This document shows, one piece after another, positions 12,430 to 23,375 of a stretch of 64,000 nucleotides of DNA. Numbering within the stretch: the stretch's first letter is position 1; each line of letters starts with the position of its first letter. Under the pieces are notes generated by a model. That model was not told the origin of the DNA. It searched no databases and worked only from the letters and a program-made list of their open reading frames with translations. Origin of the DNA: Prionace glauca. Lineage: Eukaryota; Chordata; Chondrichthyes; Carcharhiniformes; Carcharhinidae. The stretch is from NCBI GenBank assembly GCA_037974335.1, contig CM075760.1:58805812-58869811 (forward strand), read 5' to 3'. A program made the position numbers and the translations under genes.

Positions 12430-13021
12430 AATAAATCCTCAAAAATAAATAATAGTAGGAGGCATTACTATTTAAAGGGCGAAAAGCTGCAGCATGTACG
12501 GAGCAGAGGGACCAGGGGGTTATTGTGCATGAGTCGCAAAAACCCAGTCTGCAGGTGCAGCAGGTGGTCAGGAAGGCAAATGTGATGTTGGCCTTCATAG
12601 CGAGGGGGATAGAATATAAAAGAAGGGGGGTTTTGCTGCAATTGTATAGGGTACTGGTGAGGCCACAGCTGGAGTACTGTGTGCAGTTTTGGTCGCCGCA
12701 CTTGTGCAAGGATATTTTGACCTTGGAGGGAGTGCAGAGGAGGTTCACTAGGCTGATACCAGAGATGAGGGGGTTAGACTATGAAGAGAGGCTGAATATA
12801 CTGGGTTTGTACTCATTGGAATTTAGAAGGATGAGGGGGGATCTTACAGAGACGTATGAGATAATGAAGGGGATGGATAGGGGAGAAGTAGAGAGATTCT
12901 TCCCGCTCAAAAAGGACAGCAGGACTAGAGGGCACAGCCTCAAGATAAGGAGGGGGGCGGCAGTTTAGAATGGAGTTGAGGAAGAACTTCTTCAGTCAAA
13001 GGGTGGTGAATCTCTGGAATT
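12430..13021 (+). mobile_element. CR1 LINE RT C-terminal fragment
   Basis: Open frame 12525-12968 encodes HESQKPSLQVQQVVRKAN through RRFTRLIPEMRGLDYEER and RMRGDLTETYEIMKGMDR, close to residues 325-465 of the frame at 9265. Sequence continues to the LWN codons at 13018 and stops abruptly at a SINE. Both ends are truncated. Confidence 0.88.
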
Positions 13022-13195
13022 AAATTGAATTAAATTGAGATTAAATCCGACCATGGCAGCTGGTGGAATTTGAATTCAATCAATAAATCTTGATTCATAC
13101 TGATAGCGACGAGATAACCCTCTGATTCCCCAATGAAGGACATCTGCCATCCCTACTTGGCCTCAGCAAGGTGTATCTCAAGATGGACCGCCATA
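13022..13195 (+). mobile_element. Unclassified tRNA-like SINE (second family)
   Basis: Contains GGCAGCTGGTGGAATTTGAA, TCAATCAATAAATCTTGATT and GGACATCTGCCATCCCTACT. The same family appears at 22215-22450 (+), 14880-15190 (-) and 37895-38165 (-). This copy and the one at 22215 sit at matching places in the duplicated VH-upstream block, so the SINE was there before the duplication. Confidence 0.6.
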
Positions 13196-14574
13196 TATAT
13201 AACTGGGCAATACCACACCACTCAGCTGAAAAGGAATTAAATACCGGAAATAAATGTTGTTCTTTCCAGGGACCCCCACGTCCCGTGGAAGAATTAAGTG
13301 AAAAAAAACACCAGCCTACATATTTATGCAGTATAAGACATATCACCTCTCTGAATCAACTCTCACAATCTGCCTGTATTTATTTCTATCCATCCATCAC
13401 AGTGTATTGTTGGGTTGGAGAGATCATCATTGTTACTAACAAGGTGCCAGAGAATCTGGGTAGCTTTTTTTTCCAATGAAATGGGAAGCATTTATGTAGG
13501 TTTACAGCTTTAAAAAATAATAATTAAGTTGCCTCGAGTTGTTGCTGGGCAGATTTGTTTATAAATAGGCTCTATTGACAATGCTAAGAGTTTGAAGTTG
13601 GCTTGCAGCCAACTGTTCAGTACTGAGGAAACAGATCTTTGACTTACTGAACAAACACCGTCAGATGCTTCCTGTAAATATCTTGGGGTTGGACTGCTGC
13701 CAAATACTGCGTGGGACAGATTAACGTGAATATGTAAGGATTAAATGGGATTTATCCAGTTATACAATAAATGCTTGATTCCCATAATAAAGAAAGGTTT
13801 TTAAATGGTATTCCTTCCAAGCAAATATTTTAAAGGGCTGCACTGTGATTAAACAGTATGGGGAACGAGGAAATTGGCCAGATGCTATTTCATTTGTCTA
13901 TCTTCCAAATAAATGTCCTTCCAACAATTAAAGTTACTTTGTGAGTAACTTCATGACGTGGAAGAAAGAGATTTTGACCTCCCCACCCCCAAAGTCCAAT
14001 GAGATCAGTGCAATGGCCCCAAAATGAAAATAATTAAAAGTAAAATAAAATCATACAATTGTCTTGAAAAGCGCGGATTCCTGGAATATTCTAAGTGTTC
14101 TGCACCTCTTTAAAAAGACAACCTCTCTTATCCCTGATCGGCACCATGTTCTGTTGTCCAGCATAATCTGGTTTCGATTATTTAACTGTCGCTCTCATAG
14201 CTGCCAATGAGTGAAGAAACGGCCTGGTTTAGTGGAAGACAAAACATTTATTTTTGTGATATTGTGCAATATGCCACAAAGTCCTAATATCCTGAGTTCC
14301 CACTACCAGTGAATGTTCTACAGCCGGTGGCCAATAAAATGAGCAGCAGTGATTTGGATGTTGACAAAGAGCTTTCCTGATCACCGTGTCCATTCGGATT
14401 CTATAAATCCTCTGTCAAAGGTTGATGTCGATGTCATGTTTCCCTGTCAATTCAATTAATTATAAGTCAACCAGTTTTCTTTCAGTGTTAATTTTCACAG
14501 GATAAAGGAGCCGTTGGGGAAATCTAACGTGTAATATTGCATAACATGAGGATTGTCCTTTTTGAATTAATTTG

Positions 14575-14876
14575 TGGATGTCACAGTGGCATATATGTTA
14601 GGGCTTCTGCCTCAAAGCACCAGGATACCCGGGTTCAACTCCCAGTTTGGGTCTGTCTGTGTGGAGTCTGCATATTCTCCAATTGCCTGCTCATTTACTC
14701 ACATTGTTCAAGGATATGCCGCTTAGGTTGATCCACGATGATGAATTGTCCAATCGTGTCAAGAGAATTAGCAGGGAATATAAGTGGGGTGATGGGGATA
14801 GACTTGGATGGGAATGTTGTGGGTTTGGGCCTGATAGGCCAAAAGGCCTTCTTCTGCTCTGTAATGATTCTATGAC
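14575..14876 (+). mobile_element. HE1-like SINE, near full length
   Basis: A tRNA-like head with A box-like text and a B box (GGGTTCAACTCCCAG, about 14631-14645) is followed by the conserved body (TGGGTCTGTCTGTGTGGAGT) and tail (GGCCAAAAGGCCTTCTTCTG), ending in TGATTCTATGAC. It inserted into the decayed VH-upstream block after the duplication, since the functional copy lacks it. Confidence 0.65.
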
Positions 14877-14879
14877 ATG

Positions 14880-15190
14880 GGCACCTTTGGTTGATCAGAA
14901 TTTATTGCCTACTTCTTGTCCGAGGGCAGTGAGAGCCAATCACATTGCTGTGGTTCTTGGATCACACATAGGCCAGACCAGGTAAGGACGGCAGATTCCC
15001 TTCTCTAAAATACATTAGTGAAGCAGGTAGGTTTTTACACAATCGACAATGATATCATGACCATAAGTGGATTGTTATTTCCAGATGCTTTTTTTACTGA
15101 ATTTAAATCCCACCATCTGTGGTGGTTGGATTCGAAGTCAGGTCCTGAGAACATTAGTTAAGTTTGTGCATTAATTGCCTCGCGATAACA
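14880..15190 (-). mobile_element. Second-family SINE, antisense
   Basis: Antisense copy recognised by AATTTAAATCCCACCATCTG, GGTTGGATTCGAAGTCAGGT and GTAAGGACGGCAGATTCCCT. It abuts the SINE at 14575. Absent from the corresponding position of the functional block. Confidence 0.55.
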
Positions 15191-15602
15191 TTAGGCCATT
15201 TCTTCCCTCCTTCTTGTATCCAGTCCCAAATTACAGTGACAGCTACCCACACCTGAAATAAAATTATTCCAGCAATTAGTTACATAAATCGATAATAATT
15301 GTTCAAATGGATTATATTTATGCTGCAATGTGCAAATCAGACTGACGTTTTTACTCTGATAAGGTAATGTCATTTTCTTTATGTCTATTCTCTTGTGAAG
15401 GGGGGTACAGAATTAAGGGACTTGATTTACAATCAAAGTGTTTTTTTCTCTATAACAGAGGCTCAAATATAATTTCACCTTTTGGAGTGGCAGAGACGTT
15501 CCAATGGATTTCACTCTTTCTGCCTCAGTGTTAGTTTGTCTGTTGAATATTCCAGTGTCAGCAATCAATTCACTGGGAATAATCCTCGGTGTTTTTTGAT
15601 AT

Positions 15603-15890
15603 ATTTTATTTGATTTATTATTATCACACATATTCGTACACAGTCTTGCGCACTATACAGACGGAGCATACCGTGCATAGAGAAGGAAGGGAGAGAGTGA
15701 AGAATATTATGTTGTAGTCATAGCTCGGGTCTAGAAAAATATCAATTTAATGCGAGGTAGCTCCATTCAAAAATCTGATTGCAGCTGTAAAGAAATTGTT
15801 TCTGAGTCGGTTTGTAGTGTTTTCAGACTTTGTTTTTTACCTAGTTCCCGATGGAAAAATGTGAGAGAGTGTGTCCGGGGTGAGGTGTGT
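15603..15890 (+). mobile_element. SINE-like insertion in VH pseudogene intron
   Basis: Contains TTGATTTATTATTATCACAC, CACTATACAGACGGAGCATA and AATGCGAGGTAGCTCCATTC, a pattern I recall as a common elasmobranch dispersed repeat. It separates the residual leader intron from the V exon of the pseudogene. Family not assigned. Confidence 0.55.
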
Positions 15891-16164
15891 TTTCTTTTCA
15901 TAGTTTTTTTTTAAAGTGTCGAATCGGAGTTTGTGTTGACTCAGCCAGAGGCAGAAACCGGGCATCCCTGAGGCTCCCTGAGACTGAGCTGTAAAGACAA
16001 AGTGTTCAATATGGTCAGCAACTGGATGGTCTGGGTCCGACCCGTCCCTGATAGGGTTTATAGTCTCTCCTTCAGTATGATAGTCTTGGATCAACCCACA
16101 ATTCCTCCGCCCCAGAGATTCAGAATCAATTTATTCCACCCAAAGACGCTTAAAACAACGTGAA

Positions 16165-16300
16165 GAGAAATTGATGGACAGTCTCGGGACATCTGGACTC
16201 GAAACGTCAGCTGTTCCCTCTCCTTACAAATATTGCCAGGCCTGCTGAGATTTTCCAGCATTTTCTCTTTGGGTTTGAATTCCAGAATCCACAGATTTGT
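16165..16300 (-). mobile_element. Short dispersed repeat inside VH pseudogene exon
   Basis: Contains GACTCGAAACGTCAGCTGTT and CCTGCTGAGATTTTCCAGCA. Related copies in the other orientation lie at 16575-16660 and 20540-20660. It splits the V pseudogene exon between FR2-like and FR3 text. Confidence 0.6.
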
Positions 16301-16345
16301 TTTTAAACTTCAAACAACATCTTCTCTTTGCAAATAACTATAAAC

Positions 16346-17028
16346 CGAGTATTCCTATCTTTCTCCTGTCTGTCCTACACAGACTCCAGTTCCATGTGAT
16401 GAAAATAGCCCTTCACCACCACTGAAATATCCGAGAAATCCACCCAGTTGTATTAAACCTGCAGTGGAAAGTCACCCATCCGGAGGGCAGGTTTCAGCAA
16501 GATGGTTCACAATCACCAATTAATGTTAGCTTTGTCAGTGACGCTCGCATCCAGAGATTCAATAAAATCAGTGTAAATTGCTGCAGATTCCGGAAATCTA
16601 AAACTAAAACAGCAACAGTGCTACTCAGGATCTCAATGGGTATCATCAGAGAGAGAGAACCAGATTCGTATTTAACATCAATGCCAGGATGTAAAATCTC
16701 TTGATATAATTATGAACAGCAAGTCTGTTCTGTCCAATATCCGACCCAAATCCTCATTTGTCAAATAAAATCGCAAATTTGTTGGCCATTTATCACAACC
16801 GGGTTTGTGGGAGTTTGTGGTACGTAACTTACCTGGTTAGTTACAACATGAGAACAGCGAGTAAATTCAGCAAAGGTACCTCAGTGAGTTTTAATAACTT
16901 TGGGGCGACATGAGGTCGGGTAAAATGTTCTATACATTCAAATTCCCCCATAATTTGTAATACTTTGGAATCGCTGAGATTAATGTGAATATAATCACTG
17001 CTCTGCCTGATCATAGCAGCATAAAATC
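16346..17028. other. Spacer after VH pseudogene, no D or J segments seen
   Basis: I looked for CACTGTG/CACAGTG heptamers paired with AC-rich nonamers at 12 or 22-23 bp and found none, and no WGQG-type J motif. A copy of the short dispersed repeat is at 16575-16660. The pseudogene therefore appears to be a lone V rather than a whole second cluster. Confidence 0.5.
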
Positions 17029-17490
17029 ATAGAATCCCTACAGTTCAACATGGTCATTCGGTCCAATAACTCTGCAGCGGGCTCTCCAGCAGAGCATCCT
17101 ACCTAGGCAAGCTTTCATCCGATCCCGGCAACCACACATATTCACAGGCTAATCCCCCGAACCTACACATTATTGGACACTAACAGGAAATTTAGCATAG
17201 ACAATTTACATTGGGCCTGGGAAGGATGCTCTGCCGGATAGCAGACTTGATGAACCAAATGCTCTACTTCTGCACTGTAGGGATTCTATGATTCTACTTT
17301 GCACATCATTGGGCGCTAAGGGGCAATTTATCACAGCCAATCCACCTACCCTGCACATCCTGGGACTGTGGAAGGAAACTGGAGCACTCGGAGGGAACTC
17401 ACATGGATATGGGTAGAATGTGAAAACCACACACAGTCACCCAATGTTAGAATCGAACCCGCTTCCCTGTCGCCTGTGAGGGAGCAAAAA
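17029..17490 (-). mobile_element. HE1-like SINE, antisense, with nested SINE tail
   Basis: The antisense copy runs from AATCATAGAATCCCTACAGT (17029) to the B-box-like AGAATCGAACC (17451). It is interrupted at about 17213-17300 by a sense-orientation SINE tail (TGGGCCTGGGAAGGATGCTC to GGGATTCTATGATTCT). A younger SINE fragment therefore sits inside an older one. Confidence 0.65.
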
Positions 17491-18240
17491 TAATTTTATC
17501 TCTTCGTGATAACCACATTTTTTATTCTTCCCTCGTGTGAGTGTGATCACTATTTGTGAAGGAATATTTCAGACATCAGATCTGTTTTTTATTTAACTTG
17601 TCGAGTTTAAACAGATTAAATCCTGAATCAGATTATCATTCAGTGGAATATCAGCCTGTTCACAGATACTTTATTAATTGTGACATCAGAACTTTCAGAA
17701 CTAATTCTGAAATGAAATGTCTTATTTTATTGTAGTTAAGTACAGCCGGAGTTATGAATGTTCAAAAAGTTTTATTCATATTGAACCAACTGTTAAAATT
17801 CTTAAAATAAATCGCTATTTTGAGTTGAAACTGATCAATAAGTGACGGTTTATCTGGTTTTTCTGTCATGAACATTTCATTGTAAACAGTGAGGTATTTA
17901 TGTAAATAAATACAAGAATAGTAATTCCAAATGAGATTGTTGACTGACAAAAACACAACAAATATTTCCCCACCAACACAGAGCAGAAATAGAGACAATC
18001 ATGCAAATCAATCAACGGATTCCAGTAATGGTTGTTTTTCAACATTATTTATTCACCAGTTATGTGAGGAAAAATATCATGATGATATCTATGTTCAGAA
18101 TTAGGAAATAATCCATCTGATCCCAAAATGTAATGACACAGAAAACACAGAACATCTCCTGTGTTTCATCTCTTTCTCTGTCTTTCTCCTGTCTGGTTCT
18201 GCGTCTTGTCTCTCCACGATGGTTCATCGTCTTCACTCCA
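17491..18240. other. AT-rich spacer, no gene seen
   Basis: No homology recognised. One perfect ATGCAAAT octamer at 18001-18008 is not followed by a V leader within usual promoter distance. A short antisense CR1 tail follows at about 18245-18310. Confidence 0.5.
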
Positions 18241-18244
18241 CAGC

Positions 18245-18312
18245 AAAAGAACATAAGAACGTAAGAAATGGGAGCAGGAGTAGGCCATCTAGCCCCTCGA
18301 GCCTGCCCCGGG
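18245..18312 (-). mobile_element. CR1 3' terminal scrap, antisense
   Basis: AAAGAACATAAGAACGTAAG and GGGAGCAGGAGTAGGCCATC are the reverse complement of the CR1 tail at 10890-10950. Only the last 70 bp of the element is present. Confidence 0.8.
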
Positions 18313-18479
18313 CTCGATAAAATCAATGTTTGCCCAATGTATTCTCTCAGCCACAGGTACAGGTTTCTAAAAGAATATAATTCAATAAATTGGAATCCAT
18401 GACTGAGATTTACTCTAAAAGATCTCTTGAGAAATCAATGATCTTGAAATGCTTGAAACATTTTCTCCTGCACCTCACC

Positions 18480-19060
18480 TCGGTTCCACCTGGTGATAAG
18501 GATTCAATGTGGAATCTTTCCCTATATTTAGCCGGTGTTGTCCCTGTCCTTGGAGTATTTGACTGGACAGAGTAGAGGAATATTTACTCTGCGTCTGAAC
18601 TCATTGTTCCTGGTTTATGAATGGTTGATATATCTTTGTCAGGGAAGATTTAATCCATATCGAATCTCTGCTGTACCTAGACTGGGTGTGTTTTGTGGAA
18701 CTGTGTGGACGGCTCTTTCCCCAATACCTAACACTAATTTAAACCTGCCTCCTGGATCTCGGAAGGAAGAGTGCAGGAGAGTTTTTACATAGAAGAGTGT
18801 CCATGCTCTTTCTGCCTTAATTTTGTTTGAACAGATTTATAGACGGAGTTTTACTCTGTTTATAGACAGTATAATGTTGTAAGAACGTTTGAATTGGATA
18901 GTTTAGAGGGAGATTCTCTTTGCATCTCACTCATGCTATTCCTGATGTAGGAGTTATTAATTTGCCAGTACAGAGGGGACTTTGCATTCTGCAGCGAACC
19001 CCATGTTACTCCTGTCCTGTAAGATTTTGATGGGAGAGTCGGCCGTCTTTACAAATTTCA
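18480..19060. repeat. Degenerate minisatellite, 66-69 bp period
   Basis: Units of the type (T)GAxTGGGACAGTGTAGAGGG... recur: GACTGGACAGAGTAGAGGA near 18560, a related phrase near 18690, then GGATAGTTTAGAGGGAGA near 18896 and CCAGTACAGAGGGGACT near 18965. A few antisense units may also lie at 44690-44820. Family common in sharks, from memory. Confidence 0.5.
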
Positions 19061-19149
19061 TGGGGATTGAACCAGTATCTTTATATTACAGTAAATTTAC
19101 CCTGTGTCAGCTCGTATTATGAGCCATGCCTTCGTTTATTTTCCCCTGG

Positions 19150-19430
19150 ACCCTAACTCATTCTATCTTGCATGTAGAATGTTATGTTATCTGTCTTTGC
19201 ACATAGTAAATTGGATATATTATCTGTCTGTACTAAATTAGACGCTGTCCCTGCTTATATTGTATGTCACTATGTTTCTGTTTATATTAAACGAGACATT
19301 GTCTCTGTTTATATTAATTTAGATCTCTCTCTGTTTGTATCAAAGTCGATGCAATCTTATTTCTGCAATTGTCCATATCCACGTTTATATTGTATTAGAC
19401 ATGGTCTCAGTTTTTACTGCACTGGTCAAT
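19150..19430. repeat. Degenerate short-unit minisatellite
   Basis: Repeating phrases TATATTAAACGAGACATTGT, CTCTGTTTATATTAATTTAG and TATATTGTATTAGACATGGT give a unit of roughly 25-30 bp. The words are the complement of those in the block at 900-1860. Confidence 0.55.
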
Positions 19431-20265
19431 GCAGTAATGATTAAAGTGGCTGGGAGAACACAATTCTCTGCATCCTTCTGCAAGGACAAACCGTGTGAGG
19501 TTTTGGACACTGGAAAAGAAATCTGAAATCTACTTCTGCTGGCTGCAGTGAAAGTGGATATCAAGTCCTGTGTAGCATTCACTGTCAATGAAGAACAAAA
19601 AAACAAAGAAAATAACAGCACAATAAAATACTGGTGATCCAATACTGCCCGTTTCTGGATCTTGCCTGATAACAATCTTTTTTATCCCAACATATTATCT
19701 CTTCTTCTCACAAAACCGTGAAGTAAAACAAACCTAATTCAAAGAGAGGCATAGTTAGTGCAGGAACAAAATTGCCACAGTGAAATATATATAGAGTGAG
19801 TATCAAATATTACATAACCAGAGAGAATGCCGTGTGCAATGTAAACTGAGCTCTGGTCTAGCAGAGTATTAACAGAGCCAGGCTGTATTTTAAGATAAAC
19901 AGGGGCCTGGTTCAAGAAAATAGTAATGTGTTAGTGCCGAGTGCCATGTGGGGATGGTCAAATGCCAAATTCCAATCAGACCCATATCCCGTGAAAGAAA
20001 CAGTTTTAAAAATAACATTGTCAAGGAGAATAAAACTGAGGCAGTATCTCGCACAGTTTTACTGATATAGGAAATTCTTAGACTTGAACTGAGACAGTGC
20101 TGAGTAATTAATGATACGAATAAGGAGAATATAAAAAAAAGTTCAGAAAGATCGTAATTATTTTCACCAATTACCATCCATTTGCAATTTAATAATTTCA
20201 TTCACCAGATCTCATTCATATATAATGAGGAATATATTTACAATTACTCTGTGACAAGAAAGCGA
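19431..20265. other. AT-rich spacer, no gene seen
   Basis: Open frames are short and without motifs. No repeat family recognised. Confidence 0.45.
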
Positions 20266-20267
20266 CG

Positions 20268-20460
20268 TTGCCTCGGCCTCCATTTATTCCCCATTGCTAA
20301 TTGCATTCGGTAAGCTGGTGGTGAACCGCCTTATTCAATTGCTGCAGAACCTGCAGTGTAGGTACACCGTGCTCTTAGGGAGGGTGTTCCTGGACTCCGA
20401 CGCAGCGTAAGTAAAGGAGTGGTCCAAGTGATGTTTGTGAGTGTCTTGGAGAGGAATTTT
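20268..20460 (-). mobile_element. Antisense LINE fragment
   Basis: AAGCTGGTGGTGAACCGCCT, GGGAGGGTGTTCCTGGACTC and AGTGTCTTGGAGAGGAATTT match the family at 11640-12390 and 30405-30790. Short and decayed. Confidence 0.5.
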
Positions 20461-20917
20461 CAGGCGAGGTTGTTCCAATTCCCCAGTTATCATCAATTCA
20501 TACAGATAAACAATTAGTTCACCAATTATGTTCATCAGTTTGATAAAAGCAAAATACTGCAGATTCTGGAAACTGAAACAAAAATAATGAATGTTGGAAA
20601 AACTCAACGGGTCTGACATCATCTGTGGCGAGAGAATAGAGCCAACGTTTCGAGTCAGTGTGGTTTTTTTTGTTATTTGGAGGAAATTGAAGAGAGTGAT
20701 GACATTGAGAAATGATGTGGGTGGATAGGGATTAGGATTTTTTTAGGATATAGTTCGTGATTGAGATATTGATTAGTTTAGGATGAAGAAGTTTGTTATG
20801 ATATTTGGGATCACTCTGTGAATTGATGCAGCTTGTGTGTGTGTCTCGAAATAGTATCTATTATTTCTGTTAGTCCCATCTCACAGGAAATTTATGCAAC
20901 TTCCCTGACAATAGCGT

Positions 20918-21103
20918 GCAGAACTTTCAGAATATTCCAGGAATCCCCGGTGTTCATGTCAGTTTTATGATGTTGTTTTAATATTATTTCATGTCATTGC
21001 ACCGATTTTACTTCACTGGGGAACTGGGCCCACCAACATCTCTCTCTCTCTCTCGCATTTCATGAAGTGATTAATAAACAGACTTCAATTATTGGAATGA
21101 AAT
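20918..21103 (-). repeat. Left arm of a 185-bp inverted duplication
   Basis: Near-identical (about 95% by eye) to the reverse complement of 23192-23375, from GCAGAACTTTCAGAATATTC to GGAATGAAAT. Homology stops sharply at both borders. A third, diverged direct copy lies at about 13890-14100. Arms are separated by about 2.1 kb that includes an antisense CR1 fragment. Confidence 0.85.
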
Positions 21104-21204
21104 TCAAAGTGATGATATAAATGAAACAACCTGTACTTCATGTGAAGTCACTGAATCTTTAAATTCCGATTCAGTATTACATTGTTTTGGCAAATAATGT
21201 GACC

Positions 21205-21658
21205 TAAGAACATCAGAACATAAGAAATAGGAGCAGGAGTGGGCCATCTGGCCCTTCGAGCATGCCCCGCCATTCAATAAGATCATGGCTGATCTGTCGT
21301 GGCTCAGTTCCACCTTCCCGCCCTCTCCCCATAACCCTTAATCCCCTCGCTTATCAAAAACCCATCAACCCGCGTCTTAAAAATATTTAGCGAGGCAGCC
21401 TCCACCACTTCAACGGGCAGAGAATTCCAGAGATTCACCACCCTTTGAGTGAAGAAATTCTTCCTCAACTCCGTTGGAAACCGCCCCACCTCCCTTTATC
21501 TTGAGGGTGTGCCCCCTAGCCCTACTATCCTTTCTGAGCTGGAAGAGTCTCTCCACCTTTATCCAATCCATCCCATTCATCATCTTATACGTCTCAATGA
21601 GATCTCTCCTCATTCTTCTAAACTCCAACGAGTACAAGCCTAGTACAAGCCTACAAGT
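21205..21658 (-). mobile_element. CR1 LINE 3' fragment, antisense
   Basis: Antisense frames 21410-21637 and 21304-21489 encode RMRRDLIETYKMMNGMDWI and ELRKNFFTQRVVNLWNSLPV, close to the C-terminus of the CR1 at 9250. The 3' tail (reverse complement of the CTCCTGCTCC tail) is at the left end. High similarity suggests a young copy. Confidence 0.88.
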
Positions 21659-22214
21659 GACACTTGTAGTTTTCCAGTAAGTTTCACAAATATTTCTGTT
21701 GCCACCTTATTTACTTTTCACCCTGTTGCCTTCACTAATTTGGGTGAGGGTGTGTTGATTAATTTGTTGTATATGAAAGAGCCAATATTTTATATAGTAC
21801 AATCATTCCTCCTCAACCATATCATGCTCTCTCTTTCTGTCCTGGATTTGAAGATTCAGCATCAGCAGAGAAATGAACCATCCGAACTGCAGGAAAATCT
21901 CCCCCTACGCTTCAGGAGGATCAGCTTGCTAACTCCCGAGAAACTCGCAATGTATTTCGCCCAGACACTCTGGAAGGATTGAAGGTATTAGATGGGCACA
22001 CATTGAATAAAGGAGTTGTTTCAATTTATGAAGTAGTCAAACACAAATAAGGAAATATAGAACAACATCATTCAGCACCATTTATCAATGAATCCACCAG
22101 TCCGTTCACTAATTCCTCAATCAAAATATTCAGGCATCCAACAGTCATTCATCCATCAGTCATTCAAATGTCATTCATTCCTGTGTCAACACAGTCATAC
22201 ATTTATTGTTTGTG

Positions 22215-22450
22215 TAGATGGTGACATCAATTATTTTAATTGATCCAGTGATCCAGAGGCCCAGGGCAATGATGTGAGGACAGGGATTTAAGTCGGACCC
22301 TTCCCGCAGGTAGATTTTGAATTCTATTGATAAATCTGGAATGGATACTAATTGCGATCATTGGAACCGCTCTGATTCCCCAGTGGAGGAAATCTGCCAT
22401 CGCTACATGGTCTCACAAGGATATAACTGCAGACTGAAAGCCAAATAGCT
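22215..22450 (+). mobile_element. Second-family SINE in functional VH block
   Basis: GATCCAGAGGCCCAGGGCAA, TAGATTTTGAATTCTATTGA and GGAAATCTGCCATCGCTACA. It lies in the same place as the copy at 13022 in the duplicated block. Confidence 0.6.
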
Positions 22451-23191
22451 GACTCTTTAATATCTACAGAAGTGTCCAAGAAAACCAGTCAATTTAAGGG
22501 AATTTGGGACAGGCAAAGAGTGTTGGTCTTTCCAAACAAACATCCCATGGAAAGATAAAAGGAGATAAAATATAAATGTGCATGCTCAAATATAACAGCA
22601 TGTATCATTTCTCTGAGCCATTTTTCAGTCGACCTGTGATTATTTCTGTCCGTCCATCACAATATCCTGATGTGTTGGAAAAATCATCATTGTTGTTAAT
22701 TGGGTGCCAGAGAAGGTGGAAAATAATCCTTTCTTTAGAGATGGGAAAACATCATCTAGATTTATAACTTCCAAAAATTCAAGTGCCTCCAGTACTGTTG
22801 CTGGGTAGATTTGTTTATAAATAGACCTTACTGACAACATGCAGGGTTTTAAGTTCGCTTGGAGCTAAGCGGTCAGTGCTGATGAAACTGATCTTTGATC
22901 TACTGCACAAACACCCCCAGATGTTTCCTGTCAATAACTTTGAGCATTTGACAGCAGCCTGGATTGCTGCCAAATACTGTGTGGGACAGATTAGCGTGAA
23001 GCTGAATGGACAACAAGGGATTCAGACATTTAAACAGTAAATGTTTCATCCCCACAAGAAAGACACAATATAAATCGTAATCATTCTAATCAAATATTTT
23101 CATTCAGTGTCCTGTTCATTATCTGAGTAAATAGTATCGCAAAACAATAAAGTGACCGGATGATTTTTTCATTTGTATAGTTTCCAAGTAA

Positions 23192-23375
23192 ATTTCATTT
23201 CAATAATTAAAGTCTGTTTATTAATCACTTCATGAAATGAGAGAGAGAGAGAGATGTTGATGGGCCCAGTTCCCCAGTGAAGTGAAATCGGTGCAATGAC
23301 ATGAAATAATATTAAAACAACATCATAAAACTGACATGAACACCGGGGATTCCTGGAATATTCTGAAAGTTCTGC
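23192..23375 (+). repeat. Right arm of the 185-bp inverted duplication
   Basis: Reverse complement of 20918-21103. In this orientation it is collinear with 13890-14100, so this arm is probably the original and the arm at 20918 the inverted copy. Confidence 0.85.

Larger units (their letters stand above)
13030..15610. repeat. Duplicated VH-upstream block, decayed copy
   Basis: Collinear with 22280-24615, upstream of the functional VH. Matched anchors: 13394-13460 with 22662-22720 (CATCATTGTT, GGTGCCAGAGAA); 13561-13735 with 22815-23000 (CTGCCAAATACTG, GTGGGACAGATTA); 13890-14100 with 23192-23375; 14250-14410 with 23535-23700 (GATATTGTGCAAT, CAGCCGGTGGCCAATA); 15230-15340 with 23870-23975; and the leader-intron copy 15515-15603 with 24530-24605. 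This copy has gained SINEs at 14575-15190 and has lost the promoter and leader exon. Confidence 0.8.
15515..16345 (+). pseudogene. IgH VH pseudogene with repeat insertions
   Basis: Collinear with the functional VH at 24439-24922. Residual leader intron at 15515-15603 (CTCAGTGTTAGT, GTGTCAGCAATCA). The V exon begins near 15917 and reads VESEFVLTQPEAETGHP, stop, GSLRLSCK, then NMVSNWMVWVRPVP, compared with [19 protein letters not shown] in the functional gene. After more decay the homology resumes at 16306-16340 (ACTTCAAACAACATCTTCTC, identical to the FR3 codons of the functional V), so a repeat of about 130 bp lies inside the V exon. No leader exon, no FR3 end with the YYC motif and no RSS were found. 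It is dead as an expressed gene, but could act as a sequence donor. Confidence 0.88.

Noticed and set aside
16346-17028. Search for D and J segments after the VH pseudogene
   Set aside because: No heptamer/nonamer pairs at 12 or 22-23 bp and no WGQG motif were found.
18001-18008. Perfect ATGCAAAT octamer as a promoter of a further VH
   Set aside because: No leader or V exon follows at promoter distance; an isolated 8-mer can be chance.
19385-19675. 96-codon minus-strand frame considered as a small gene
   Set aside because: It overlaps a degenerate minisatellite, and I see no motif or splice context to support it.
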